Shown: positions 29,923 through 38,676 of the stretch, one piece after another
How positions within the stretch are numbered: position 1 is the first letter of the stretch
Layout of the letters: every line of letters starts with the position of its first letter
DNA from: Pseudoxanthomonas sp. F37
GTDB taxonomy: Bacteria; Pseudomonadota; Gammaproteobacteria; Xanthomonadales; Xanthomonadaceae
Assembly (NCBI RefSeq): GCF_022965755.1
Contig: NZ_CP095187.1
Coordinates: 2,356,001-2,420,000 of the forward strand
DNA: 64,000 nt
Direction: 5' to 3'
Notes under the pieces: model-generated
What the model saw: the letters and a program-made list of their open reading frames with translations, nothing else
The model's database searches: none
What the model was told of the DNA's origin: nothing
Made by a program: the position numbers and the translations under genes

Positions 29923-30663
29923 ATGACACGACGCATCGCCGTGGTGACCGGAGGACTGGGCGGCCTGGGGCTGGCCATCTGCCAGGCATTGGCCGACGCA
30001 GGCCGCAAGGTGATCGCCGCCGACCTGCCCGCCTCTGCCGAGCGCCTGGACCAGTTCCGGGCCCGCACCGCGTCGCTGGACATCCAGACCGCCGCCGTCG
30101 ACGTGGCCGACTTCGACGCCTGCGCCGCGTTCGTGCAGGACATCCAGCACCGCCACGGCGCACTCGACATCCTGGTCAACAACGCCGGCATCACCCGCGA
30201 CGCCACCCTGCGCAAGATGGACAAGGCGCAGTGGGATGCGGTGATCGGCGTGAACCTGGACAGCGTGTTCAACCTGTGCCGGCACGCCGTGGACGGCATG
30301 CAGGCGCGCGGGTTCGGCCGCATCGTCAACATCAGTTCGGTGAGCGGCCAGACCGGCAACTTCGGCCAGGCGAACTACGCTGCGGCCAAGGCCGGCCTGC
30401 ATGGCTTCTCGATGTCGCTGGCCCGCGAGGTGGCACGCAAGGGCGTAACCGTGAACAGCGTGTCACCCGGTTACGTCGAGACCCCGATGACCCGGGCCAT
30501 GCCGGCCGAAGTGCGCGAACGGACCGTCGCCTCGGTCCCGGTCGGCCGCATCGGCCAACCGGACGACATCGCGCGCGCGGTCGCCTTTCTCACCGCAGAC
30601 GATGCCGGCTACATCACCGGCGCCAACCTGCCGGTGAACGGTGGCCTGTTCATGAGCTTCTGA
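29923..30663 (+). CDS. phbB: Second acetoacetyl-CoA reductase-like SDR
   Basis: A 246-residue short-chain dehydrogenase clearly related to the gene at 28446. It has TGGLGGLGLAIC, NNAGITRDATLRKM, the catalytic region SSVSGQTGNFGQANYAAAKAG, and SPGYVETPMTRAMP. It probably also reduces acetoacetyl-CoA or a longer 3-ketoacyl-CoA. The ATG at 29923 follows the phaR terminator closely. The pair probably arose by duplication, but identity is moderate. Confidence 0.87.
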   Translation: MTRRIAVVTGGLGGLGLAICQALADAGRKVIAADLPASAERLDQFRARTASLDIQTAAVDVADFDACAAFVQDIQHRHGALDILVNNAGITRDATLRKMDKAQWDAVIGVNLDSVFNLCRHAVDGMQARGFGRIVNISSVSGQTGNFGQANYAAAKAGLHGFSMSLAREVARKGVTVNSVSPGYVETPMTRAMPAEVRERTVASVPVGRIGQPDDIARAVAFLTADDAGYITGANLPVNGGLFMSF

Positions 30664-30716
30664 CCGGATTGCCGGTCGTACGACGATCTCTTCACGAACC
30701 CTCGAGAGACTCCCCG

Positions 30717-30887
30717 ATGAAACTCACTCCTCCCACTTTCGGTGTCTGGCTGATCGCGCTGCTGCTGGGCGGCGGTGGCATCGCCGCCAGGTTCGGCTAC
30801 GTGCCGGTGCTGGCTCCGCATGCGTTCTGGCTGGTGGTCGCCGGTTTCGGCCTGCTGGTGGCCGCGACGCTGTTCAGCAAGCTCTGA
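30717..30887 (+). CDS. Small membrane protein
   Basis: A 56-residue protein with two predicted TM segments (about 8-25 and 34-52) and very little outside them. GAGAGACTCC upstream of the ATG may serve as the ribosome-binding site. It follows the second reductase gene in the same direction. Family unknown. Confidence 0.65.
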   Translation: MKLTPPTFGVWLIALLLGGGGIAARFGYVPVLAPHAFWLVVAGFGLLVAATLFSKL

Positions 30888-30927
30888 CGGTCACGCTATG
30901 CTCCCGGCATCGATTCGGGAGCCGGCC

Positions 30928-31139
30928 ATGGAACTGATCGCGTCGCTGCTCGGGGCCTGTGGTCCAGGCCCCGCCTCACCGTCCCGTTGCTGCTCGGGGT
31001 CGGCGCCGGCCTGGGGCTGTTCCACCTGAGGGGCCAGCAGCCGTCGTCCGCGGCGATGGCCGCCGGCTGCTCCCTGCTCGGGCTGATCATCGGATGCGCG
31101 CTGGAATACCTGCGCGAACCCCGCCCTCCGTCGGCCTGA
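30928..31139 (+). pseudogene. Small membrane protein gene with a frameshift
   Basis: The frame starting at ATG 30928 reads MELIASLLGAC and then loses sense. The next frame gives WSRPRLTVPLLLGVGAGLGL followed by a second hydrophobic segment (AAGCSLLGLIIGCALEY) and a stop at 31137-31139. Adding one base near 30958-30961 joins them into a plausible 70-residue two-helix protein. Either a real one-base deletion or a sequence error. Confidence 0.5.
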
Positions 31140-31142
31140 GCC

Positions 31143-31583
31143 TCATTCCATCTCGAAGCGTTCGAACGCGATCTCCAGCGTCTCGAACAGCGTGCCCCCC
31201 GCCGCCGCATCCATCGGCGAAGGCGTGTACGCCGCCGGCCGCGCGCGCAGGAAACGCCAGCGCACTGCCGGGTTGCCCTGCTCGTCCAGCAGCGTGATGG
31301 CGATATTGCGCCGCGCGTCGTCGCCGTTGCGCGCCTGGTCCCACCACCGATACCACGCCAGCGAACCGGTCACGCCCCGCCGCAGCACCAGGTTGTCGTA
31401 GTGGGTCAGCGTGGAAAGCTTCGTCGCCTCCAGCACCTTGTCGTTGCCATTGCGGTACTCGTTGACCTGCAGGCGTGCTTCGGGAAACAGCACCTCGGCC
31501 ACCCCCGCGTCGGGGCCATCGCCCTCGCCGAGGTCGACGTGGAAGTTCATTCCGGAATAAGGGCGATCGCGCTGCAGGGGCAT
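31143..31583 (-). CDS. Orphan phage tail-tube-like protein (T4 gp19 family)
   Basis: A 146-residue protein that matches the shape of contractile-tail tube proteins (gp19-like). It has an N-terminal DRPYSGMNFHVDLGEGDG, the conserved VNEYRNGNDKVLEATKLSTL followed by LVLRRGVTGSLAWYRWWD, then RNIAITLLDEQGNPAVRWRF and a C-terminal TLEIAFERFEME. Such proteins build the inner tube of phages and extracellular contractile injection systems. No sheath, baseplate or other tail gene is near, so its role here is unclear. The assignment rests on recognising the pattern and deserves a profile search. Confidence 0.7.
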   Translation of the reverse strand: MPLQRDRPYSGMNFHVDLGEGDGPDAGVAEVLFPEARLQVNEYRNGNDKVLEATKLSTLTHYDNLVLRRGVTGSLAWYRWWDQARNGDDARRNIAITLLDEQGNPAVRWRFLRARPAAYTPSPMDAAAGGTLFETLEIAFERFEME

Positions 31584-31662
31584 GGCGGGGTTCCATGGGG
31601 GAAGGGATGCATGCCCGTGCATGGGCACACTCTCTTCCAACGCGATCCTCCGCGCACGGAGG

Positions 31663-32013
31663 TCAGGCGGCGATCGCCTGCCCGACCCACAAGCGGTTGC
31701 CGTCCGGGTCATCGATCCGGAACTCGCGCATGCCGTAGAACGTCGTGTCCAGGTGGGGCACGTCCAGGCCGCTCGCGCGGGCCTGCGCATGGAAGGCGTC
31801 GATGTCGTCCGGATACAGGTACAGCACGGCGCCACGCGGCGCGTCCGGGTTCACGTTGATCGACTGGTCCAGCATCACCTGGCATTCGCCCCAGCGCAGC
31901 CTGGCCCAGCCCCAGTCATCACGGCGATCCTCCACCGTGAAGCCCAGCTTTTCGTAGAACGCGATCGCCCGCGGCAGGTGGCGGACGGGTTGCATGGGGA
32001 TGATGCCGGACAT
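31663..32013 (-). CDS. VOC-family (glyoxalase/bleomycin-resistance) protein
   Basis: A 116-residue single-domain protein with beta-alpha-beta repeats: VRHLPRAIAFYEKLGFTVE, a middle WARLRWGECQVML, and a C-terminal FRIDDPDGNRLWVGQ with the usual metal-ligand position before the last strand. A ribosome-binding site AAGGAG lies before the ATG at 32013. The substrate is unknown. Confidence 0.85.
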   Translation of the reverse strand: MSGIIPMQPVRHLPRAIAFYEKLGFTVEDRRDDWGWARLRWGECQVMLDQSINVNPDAPRGAVLYLYPDDIDAFHAQARASGLDVPHLDTTFYGMREFRIDDPDGNRLWVGQAIAA

Positions 32014-32140
32014 GGGGCGCACTCCTTGGACATGGCATCCGGCGAACAGGATATCGCGATGCGCTGGCGGGCCACCCGCAGCGGCTGGATGAGGCGATGG
32101 AAGCGAGGGAACCGGTCCATCCGCCGTCCGTCGACGGCGC

Positions 32141-32467
32141 TCATACGGAAATGAACAACCCCGGGGCGTAAGCGGCCCCCGACAACGCAACGATGCCGAG
32201 GACGCTGACAGTCAGCGCGAGCGCTGCGTGGCGCGTCCGACCGCTCTTCACGGCGACCGCCGCAAGCAAAAGACAGAGCATGGGCAAGGACCACCACCCC
32301 TTGATCGTGCGAAACACGAAATGCGAGTAGCCCGACTGGACGACGTCAAAGCCAGCCCAGGTATCGGCGAACGCATCGCCTGCACCGTGCTGGATGGCAT
32401 AGATGAACCAGGCTTGCGCCAGTACCAGTGGCAGCACCATGGCTACCGTCGCGATTCGCTTGAGCAC
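32141..32467 (-). CDS. Small membrane protein, three TM segments
   Basis: A 108-residue protein from a GTG start with a GAGGGGG ribosome-binding site. Hydrophobic segments lie at about 5-25, 58-75 and 82-105; a polar loop between the first two contains HFVFRTIKGWWSLP. No family recognised. Confidence 0.65.
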   Translation of the reverse strand: MLKRIATVAMVLPLVLAQAWFIYAIQHGAGDAFADTWAGFDVVQSGYSHFVFRTIKGWWSLPMLCLLLAAVAVKSGRTRHAALALTVSVLGIVALSGAAYAPGLFISV

Positions 32468-32607
32468 CCGCCCCCCTCTCTTGCATGACCGACCGGAGCG
32501 GGCTTTCGGCCGGCGCGCCGATCTAGCGCTCGATCCGAGCGCTGATGTGTTCCATCCGGCAAAGCGGTCGCTTGCAGTCTTCGTCCGGATGGGCGGATGC
32601 GCCCGGC

Positions 32608-33147
32608 TCAGCGCGGGGCGCCCTCGTGGCCCTTGCGCAGGAAGGCGGCCAGGCCGCCCAGCTGCAGGCCCTGCACCTTGTCCACGACGGGCGCGAACTT
32701 GCCCAGATCGTCAGGCGTATAACCGCCGGCGCGGTACCACAGGGTGATGCGGGTGCCGCCGTTCTCTTCGGCGAATCGCCACTCCAGCGCACCTTGCAGC
32801 CCCATGCCCTGCAACGGCCCAAGGCCGCCGGTCATGCGCATGAGCCTGCCGGGGTCGGTAAAGGTGACCGTCATGTGCCAGGCCTGCTGCGCGCCGTTGA
32901 TTTCGCAGAAGCAGCCACCGGCCTTGTCGCTGATGGAGAGCTTCGACGCGTCGCCCCACCAGGTGTGGTCGGCGGGCCACCAGCGGCCGACGTCGTTGAC
33001 CAGCGCCGCGTAGGCGGCCTGCGGCGCGACGGGTACCCATTCGGAATTCTCGAGGGTGAAGCCCTGTGGCTGCGCGTCCTTGACCGCCGCCTGCACCGGT
33101 GCGGCCACCGCCAGCGCCAGCAGCACGATGCCCGCCAGCGGCTTCAC
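32608..33147 (-). CDS. Exported SRPBCC-family protein
   Basis: A 179-residue protein with a signal peptide (cleavage near VQA-AV) and a START/polyketide-cyclase-like domain: VPVAPQAAYAALVNDVGRWW, then RITLWYRAGGY and a long C-terminal helix. The GTG start overlaps the stop of the M48 peptidase gene (GTGA), so the two are coupled. The ligand is unknown. Confidence 0.8.
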   Translation of the reverse strand: MKPLAGIVLLALAVAAPVQAAVKDAQPQGFTLENSEWVPVAPQAAYAALVNDVGRWWPADHTWWGDASKLSISDKAGGCFCEINGAQQAWHMTVTFTDPGRLMRMTGGLGPLQGMGLQGALEWRFAEENGGTRITLWYRAGGYTPDDLGKFAPVVDKVQGLQLGGLAAFLRKGHEGAPR

Positions 33148-34055
33148 TGCACCGCCCCCTGCGGGCAGAACTTCGCGCGGTAGGCCATCGCCTTGGGCAT
33201 CAGCGCGGTGAGGTTCTGGATGCGCGTGCCGGGATTGGGGTGGGTGGAGGAGAACTCCGGCGGCGCCTGTCCGCCACTGGCTTCGCTCATGCGCTGCCAC
33301 AGCGGCACGGCTTCCTGCGGGTCGAAGCAGGCGGCCGCGGCCAGCATCAGGCCCACTTCATCGGCCTGGGTCTCGTGTTCGCGCGCATAGGGCAGCAGGT
33401 AGCCGTAGCCCATCGCGGCCATCACCATCTGCTGTTGTTGCGGATCCATGCCGCTCATCGCGCCGGCCATCTGGCCGATCTGGGTGAGCTTCTGCTGCGA
33501 CATGCGCTGCGCGCCATGGCGCAGCAGGGCGTGGGCGATCTCATGGCCCATCACCACGGCCACGGCATCGGCGTTCTGCGCCACGGGGATCAGGCCGGTA
33601 TAGACGGCCATCTTGCCGCCGGGCAGGCAGAAGGCGTTGGCCTGGTCGGACTGGATGACGTTGACATCCCAGTCGAAGGACTTCCAGTTGCCGCTGGGCT
33701 GAGTGCCTTTTTCCGCCGCAATGGCAGCCTCCACCTCGGGCACCCTGGCGATCAGCCGCTGCGCAATGGCGCGCACCTGCTGGGCGATCTGCGAGTTCGG
33801 ATCGACCGGCTGCTCCTGCTGCAGGATTTCCTCATAGGCCTGCAGGCCGAGCGCCTTCTCTTCTTCCACGCCGATCGAGTTGTCGATCAGCACCTTCTCG
33901 CCGGTGTAGGGATCGACCACGCGGTTGTTCAGGTAATAGCACCCGCCGTACACCAGGAAGCCCAGCAGGATCAGCCAGCGCAGGTTGCCCAGTCCGCCGC
34001 CGCGACGCCCGCCGCCCTGCCCGTACTGCGCGCGACCGTAAGGATCTTGCCTCAT
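33144..34055 (-). CDS. M48-family metalloprotease, membrane-anchored
   Basis: A 303-residue protein with a Gly/Arg-rich N-terminus, one TM segment (about 26-42) and an M48 domain: GGKMAVYTGLIP, zinc motif VVMGHEIAHALLRHGAQRMS, then REHETQADEVGLML with the third ligand. The C-terminal SSTHPNPGTRIQNL is typical of this family (LoiP/YfgC group). It is probably a periplasmic quality-control protease. The ATG at 34055 is used; a GTG lies directly before it. Confidence 0.9.
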   Translation of the reverse strand: MRQDPYGRAQYGQGGGRRGGGLGNLRWLILLGFLVYGGCYYLNNRVVDPYTGEKVLIDNSIGVEEEKALGLQAYEEILQQEQPVDPNSQIAQQVRAIAQRLIARVPEVEAAIAAEKGTQPSGNWKSFDWDVNVIQSDQANAFCLPGGKMAVYTGLIPVAQNADAVAVVMGHEIAHALLRHGAQRMSQQKLTQIGQMAGAMSGMDPQQQQMVMAAMGYGYLLPYAREHETQADEVGLMLAAAACFDPQEAVPLWQRMSEASGGQAPPEFSSTHPNPGTRIQNLTALMPKAMAYRAKFCPQGAVQ

Positions 34056-34072
34056 CACCCTCTCCCTGGCGG

Positions 34073-35911
34073 CTAGATGCCGCGAACGACGCGGAAGCCC
34101 ACCCGCGCATTAGTCATATCCGAATCCGAAGACGAACGCCATGCCGCGCGTGCCTGCGCCGGCGAACTGGCCCAGGAGCCGCCGCGCACCACCCGCGACC
34201 GGCAGCCGGGGTTGAACCACGCGGCCCCGTCCGCCGGCGCGCGCCGGTAGCTGGCGTGCCAGCAGTCGCCGACCCATTCGCTGGTGTTGCCGTCCAGGTC
34301 CTTCAGGCCGAAGGCATTGGCGCGGAAACGGCCGACGGGTGCGGGGCCCCAGTAACCGTCGCCATAGCCCACGAAAGCGTTGTTCCAGGTACGGCCACTG
34401 GGCGAGCGGTCGTTGCCGCCGGTCAGGTTGGCCACGCCGCGCGGCGGCTGGCCGTTGCCCCAGGGATAGCGTCCCTGCTGGCCGGCGCGCAGCGCGTACT
34501 CGTATTCGGCCTCGCTGGGCAGCCGGTAGCCGTGGCCGGTCTGGCCGGCCAGCCACTCGGCATAGGCCTCGGCGTCGTACACGCTCACGTGCAGCACCGG
34601 CATGTCGTCGCTGGCGGGCTGGCCCGCGTAATCGGATCGCCAGTCCACCCCGCTGCGGCGCACGAAATTGCCGCTGCGTTCGTCATAGACGATGGAGTGG
34701 CCGCGGCGGGTGGCGCGCGGCCGGTACTGGGTAGCCTCGACGAAACGCCGGAACTCGCCCACGGTCACCGGATGCCGCGCCATGGCGAAGCCGCGGTCGA
34801 AGCGGACGTAGTGGGCGGGTTTCTCGGCATCGGCGGCATCGGCCTCGTCCTCGCCCGCCCCCATCAGGAAGCCGCCGTGCGGTACCACCACCATTTCGGG
34901 GCCGCGGCCGCCGTTGTGCAGCGCGTCGGTGAACGCCTGGCCGGGACGGAACAGACCGTAGTGGGTCGCCAGGTCGATGCGCTGGCGGAAATCGGCGGCC
35001 ACGCGGTTGCCGGGTTCGGCGATGCGCAGCACCTCGGCCAGCCTGACGCGCGCATCCTTCAGCCCCATCGGCGTGGCCAGGTCGCGCACGCCGGCATCAC
35101 GCAGTTCGACGATGCGCGCCAGGCGGATGGCTTCCACCCGTACGCGGGCATCGGCCACGGTCTGCGCATCCACCCGGACCTGCGCGGCGTACTCCAGCCA
35201 GCGTCCGGCGGTGGCGAAATCGCTGGCGTGGGCGGCTTCTTCCGCGCGCCGGATCATCGCGCTCTCCACCGCCGCCACGCCCTGCATGGCGCGCGCCTGG
35301 CCCGGCTTCCACTTCAGCACCTCACGGAAGCCGGCCAGCGCACCGCCGCCCGCTTCGCCCAGGCGCCCTTCGCGCAGGGCGCGCTCGCTGGCCACGTTCA
35401 GCCGGGTGAGCTGGTCGGCTTCGTCCACCCGCGCCAGATAGGCCGCGACCGCGGCATCGCCGGGCGCCACCGTGCGCGCCACGGCCGCGATCTGGCGGGC
35501 ACGGCGCAACGATTCGGTGCGGTCTTCGGCATGGCGCAGCACCTGCCGCCCCTGCTCCAGCAACCGGTCGAGGCTGCGGTCGAGTCCGCGCCTGGCGCGG
35601 GCGTCGGTGGGGTCCAGGCGCAACAAGGCCAGGTAGAGCGGGATGGCATCGTCCGGGGTATCGAACAGGCGCCCGTCGGACAGGGCCTCTGCCGCGCGGC
35701 GATGCGTATCGGCAACCCCCTCGGCGGTCAGGGCCACGGCGGGCGGGCGCCAGTTCAACTCGTCCACGCCGCTGTCGTCGCCACTGACGGTCACGCTGGG
35801 CATGCGCACGGCATCGGCCGCGCCCTGCGCATCGCCGGGACCCGTCGCATCGCGCGAGCACGCGGCGAGCCACGGCAGCGTGAGCAACAAGGCGGCAAGG
35901 ATCGCGCGCAA
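34073..35911 (-). CDS. Lipoprotein with a formylglycine-generating-enzyme-like domain
   Basis: A 612-residue protein with a lipobox LAAC near residue 18, a long helical, TPR-like middle (about 60-330) and a C-terminal SUMF1 domain (about 340-612): VPHGGFLMGAGEDEADA, PVTVGEFRRFVEATQY, GYRLPSEAEYEYALRAG, DLDGNTSEWVGDCWH, VVRGGSWASSP. The two active-site cysteines of true formylglycine enzymes are not evident, so it may act as a binding or structural module. The TTG start has a strong GGAGGG site. Confidence 0.85.
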   Translation of the reverse strand: MRAILAALLLTLPWLAACSRDATGPGDAQGAADAVRMPSVTVSGDDSGVDELNWRPPAVALTAEGVADTHRRAAEALSDGRLFDTPDDAIPLYLALLRLDPTDARARRGLDRSLDRLLEQGRQVLRHAEDRTESLRRARQIAAVARTVAPGDAAVAAYLARVDEADQLTRLNVASERALREGRLGEAGGGALAGFREVLKWKPGQARAMQGVAAVESAMIRRAEEAAHASDFATAGRWLEYAAQVRVDAQTVADARVRVEAIRLARIVELRDAGVRDLATPMGLKDARVRLAEVLRIAEPGNRVAADFRQRIDLATHYGLFRPGQAFTDALHNGGRGPEMVVVPHGGFLMGAGEDEADAADAEKPAHYVRFDRGFAMARHPVTVGEFRRFVEATQYRPRATRRGHSIVYDERSGNFVRRSGVDWRSDYAGQPASDDMPVLHVSVYDAEAYAEWLAGQTGHGYRLPSEAEYEYALRAGQQGRYPWGNGQPPRGVANLTGGNDRSPSGRTWNNAFVGYGDGYWGPAPVGRFRANAFGLKDLDGNTSEWVGDCWHASYRRAPADGAAWFNPGCRSRVVRGGSWASSPAQARAAWRSSSDSDMTNARVGFRVVRGI

Positions 35912-36044
35912 ACACCCTCCGTGATGGGAGCGACCGGCCCCCGTGAGAGAATGCCGGCAGACGATACCGGCAGACGATACTGGCTGAGCCGGGACCTTAG
36001 GTTATTGTCCCCTGACTGAGCAAACCACGCATCACGCGGAGACC

Positions 36045-37156
36045 ATGTTGCCCCACTGGATAGACACCCCCACCGCGCTGGACGCGCACCTGCAGCGCCG
36101 GCCGACGCGGATCGGCCTGGATACCGAATTCGTCCGCGAACGCACGTTCTGGCCGCAGCTGGCGCTGGTGCAGATCGCGCTGGACGACGACGTGCTGCTG
36201 GTCGACCCGCTGGCCCCCGGTATGACCGATGCCCTGCGGCCGTGGCTGACCGATCCCGCCATCACCAAGGTGATGCACAGCGCCAGCGAGGATCTGGTGG
36301 CGTTCAAGGTGGCCTGTGATGCGCTGCCCACCCCCTGTTCGACACGCAGATCGCCGCGGCCCTGGCCGGCGTGGCGGCGGGCATCGGTTACCAGAAGCTG
36401 GTGGAGCGCATCACCGGCGTGGTGCTGCCCAAGGGCGAGACACGCTCGGACTGGCTGCGGCGGCCGCTCAGCGAGTCGCAGCTGCATTACGCCGCCGATG
36501 ATGTGCGTTACCTGTTCGCCGTGCACGACGCCTTGCGCACGGCGCTGGCGTCTTCGGGACGGCTGGGCTGGCTGGAGGAGGACTGTGCGCGCTTCGTCGA
36601 CAACGCCGCCCAGGACGAAGGCGAGCGCTGGCCGCACCTGGGCATGCGCAGCGCGCAGTTCCTCGATGCGGAGGCGCAACGCCGGCTGGTGCGCCTGCTG
36701 CGCTGGCGCGAAGCGCAGGCCCGCGCCAGCGACAAGCCGCGCAGCTGGATCCTGGACAACGAACTGGCCGTGACGCTGGCGCGCACGCCGCCGGCGGACA
36801 AGACGGCCCTGCTGCGCCTGTTCGAGGGCCAGCCCAAGGCGCCCCGCAAGCTGGCCGACCCGGTGTGGCAGGCGCTCGCCACGCCGGTGGACGACGAGGC
36901 CGCGATGCCGCTGGCGCGTGCCGCCAGCGACGGCGACAAGGCCCGGCTCAAGCGCCTGCAGGATGCCGTGGCCACCCGCAGCGCCGGCCTGGGCCTGCCC
37001 GACGGGGTGCTGGCTTCGCGACGCCATCTGGAAGCGCTGCTGGAATCCGGCCAGTGGCCCGCTTCCCTCGCGGGCTGGCGACGCGCGGAACTCCAACCGG
37101 CGCTGGACCCGATCCTGGGCCTCCCCGGCTTGGCACAGGCGCCCGCCGCGGGCTAG
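36045..37156 (+). pseudogene. rnd: Ribonuclease D, interrupted by a one-base frameshift
   Basis: RNase D trims tRNA 3' ends. The N-terminal part (36045 to about 36335) has IGLDTEFVRERTFWPQLALV (DEDD Exo I), MHSASEDLVAF (Exo II). The remaining part, in the next frame to 37156, has GIGYQKLVERITGVVLPKGE, HYAADDVRYL (Exo III), and the HRDC domains. The join lies in a run of five C (36331-36335) after CTGCCCA. A sixth C would restore LPTPLFDTQIAAALAGVAAG. No stalling or slippage signal is evident, so this is a deletion in the strain or a homopolymer sequencing error. It is directly upstream of tRNA-Ala. Confidence 0.85.
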
Positions 37157-37159
37157 AAT
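37130..37159 (+). promoter_or_regulatory. Promoter of tRNA-Ala
   Basis: TTGGCA (37130-37135) and TAGAAT (37154-37159) with an 18-base spacer, inside the last codons of rnd, 14 bases before the tRNA. Confidence 0.7.
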
Positions 37160-37173
37160 GGCGCCGCTCTTGT

Positions 37174-37249
<76 letters not shown>

Positions 37250-37255
37250 ATATTC

Positions 37256-37282
37256 AAAGCCCCGCTTCGGCGGGGCTTTTTG
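37256..37282 (+). terminator. Island-borne terminator after tRNA-Ala
   Basis: Stem AGCCCCGC/GCGGGGCT with loop TTCG and a T-run. It is the first sequence of the island after attL and would end the tRNA transcript and shield the integrase gene. Confidence 0.93.
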
Positions 37283-37365
37283 TTTCAAGGAGTTACGCTC
37301 TCCTGCACGCGGATGCGGATGGTCCTCGTCCAGACATTGATGCGCAGTCTTTCCTAATGTTCCGA

Positions 37366-37383
37366 CTTACACGGAACTTACGG
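37366..37383 (+). promoter_or_regulatory. Putative integrase arm-type site (left)
   Basis: CTTACACGGAACTTACGG, 14 bases before the integrase start. It matches 15 of 18 positions of a sequence at the other end of the island (50481-50498), in the same orientation. Inferred to bind the integrase or an accessory factor. Confidence 0.45.
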
Positions 37384-37396
37384 AAGTCGCTCCTCG

Positions 37397-38629
37397 ATGC
37401 GCGTCCAACTGACAAAGAAAATCATCTCCAGCAGCCTCCCCCGGGATCGTCCCTATGAGCTCAGGGATGCACAGGTGCGCGGTCTACTCCTCAGGGTGCA
37501 GCCTAGTGGGCACCGGGCTTGGATCGTCACCTGGGCGCACGGGAAGCGTCGTACGTTGGGGTCCGTTCAACACCTGTCCCTCGATCAGGCTAGGGACGTA
37601 GCGCGCCAGGTGGTCGCTGACTTTGTCCAGACGGGCCTACCGGCCATCGGTAGGCCAAAGGCGCCATCGATCACCCTGCGAGCCTTCTTGGATGAGCACT
37701 ACGCCCCGTGGGCGAGGACAGAACTGAAAACGGCTATCGACTCTCTCCGGCGGATTGAACAGGCGTTCCCCGGGCTCATGTTGATGCCTCTAGCCAAAAT
37801 CGATGGTCGCGCCATCGAACAATGGTGGGCAGGCCGTCTGCGCGACAAAGTTAGACCAGGTGCAGCGCAGACGATCAGCAAGGCCACAGCATCGCGGAAC
37901 TTGGCCACCCTGCGGTCCGCACTGACGCAGGCCGTGAAGTGGCGACTCCTAGAGAACAACCCGGTCGCGAGCGCTCGACTGAAGACCTCAAAGCCCCGAA
38001 CCGTCGTCAGGTTTCTCACTGCGGCAGAAGAATCACGACTGCGTGCCACCCTGATCCAGCGAGACTCGCTCAGAGCGACAGCGCGCGCCAACGCGAACTC
38101 CTGGAGGTCGGCAAGGCGCCAGGAACTGCTACCCGACCTGCCGCAAGGGTGCTACACGGATCACCTGAGCCCGATCGTTCTACTCGCGATCAACACCGGC
38201 CTGCGCAAGGGGGAGTTACTAACTCTGGACTGGGCAGACATTCACTTTGAGGCCCGGATGCTGACGGTCCGCAGCGAGAACGCCAAGAGTGGCAGACAGC
38301 GTCACGTCCCACTGAACGAAGAAGCGCTATGCGTCCTGAGCAGGTGGCGTGGCCTAACCAAGGGCACGGACTCGGTGTTCGGCATCAGGGGCCTGAAGAC
38401 TTCGTGGGACAAACTGCTGGTTTCCGCCAGCATCGAAAACTTACGATTCCATGACCTACGCCACCACTTCGCCAGCCGCCTGGTCATGAACGGCGTGGAC
38501 TTGAACACTGTCCGAGAGCTCTTGGGTCATGCCGACTTGACCATGACACTCAGATACGCACACCTTGCTCCGGAGCACCTGGCAGCGGCCGTCGGCACGC
38601 TATCTGCACCGACAGCGCAGCGGGACTAG
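37397..38629 (+). CDS. int: Tyrosine-type site-specific integrase
   Basis: A 410-residue phage-type integrase. It has an N-terminal arm-binding region (about 1-75), a SAM-like core-binding domain (about 85-200) and a catalytic domain with R270 (TGLRKGEL), K297, H352 and R355 (HDLRHHFAS), H378 (LLGHADL) and nucleophile Y387 (LRYAHL). All catalytic residues are present. It is adjacent to attL in the usual orientation for tRNA-integrating islands. No excisionase was recognised. Confidence 0.95.
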   Translation: MRVQLTKKIISSSLPRDRPYELRDAQVRGLLLRVQPSGHRAWIVTWAHGKRRTLGSVQHLSLDQARDVARQVVADFVQTGLPAIGRPKAPSITLRAFLDEHYAPWARTELKTAIDSLRRIEQAFPGLMLMPLAKIDGRAIEQWWAGRLRDKVRPGAAQTISKATASRNLATLRSALTQAVKWRLLENNPVASARLKTSKPRTVVRFLTAAEESRLRATLIQRDSLRATARANANSWRSARRQELLPDLPQGCYTDHLSPIVLLAINTGLRKGELLTLDWADIHFEARMLTVRSENAKSGRQRHVPLNEEALCVLSRWRGLTKGTDSVFGIRGLKTSWDKLLVSASIENLRFHDLRHHFASRLVMNGVDLNTVRELLGHADLTMTLRYAHLAPEHLAAAVGTLSAPTAQRD

Positions 38630-38676
38630 CCCCACCTTCTCCTGGCATCCCTACAGCACCACTCTCACCGAGCCAC

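Noticed and set aside
36331-36345. Programmed frameshift to make RNase D
   Set aside because: RNase D is not known to use frameshifting, and there is no slippery heptamer or downstream pseudoknot; deletion or sequencing error is simpler.
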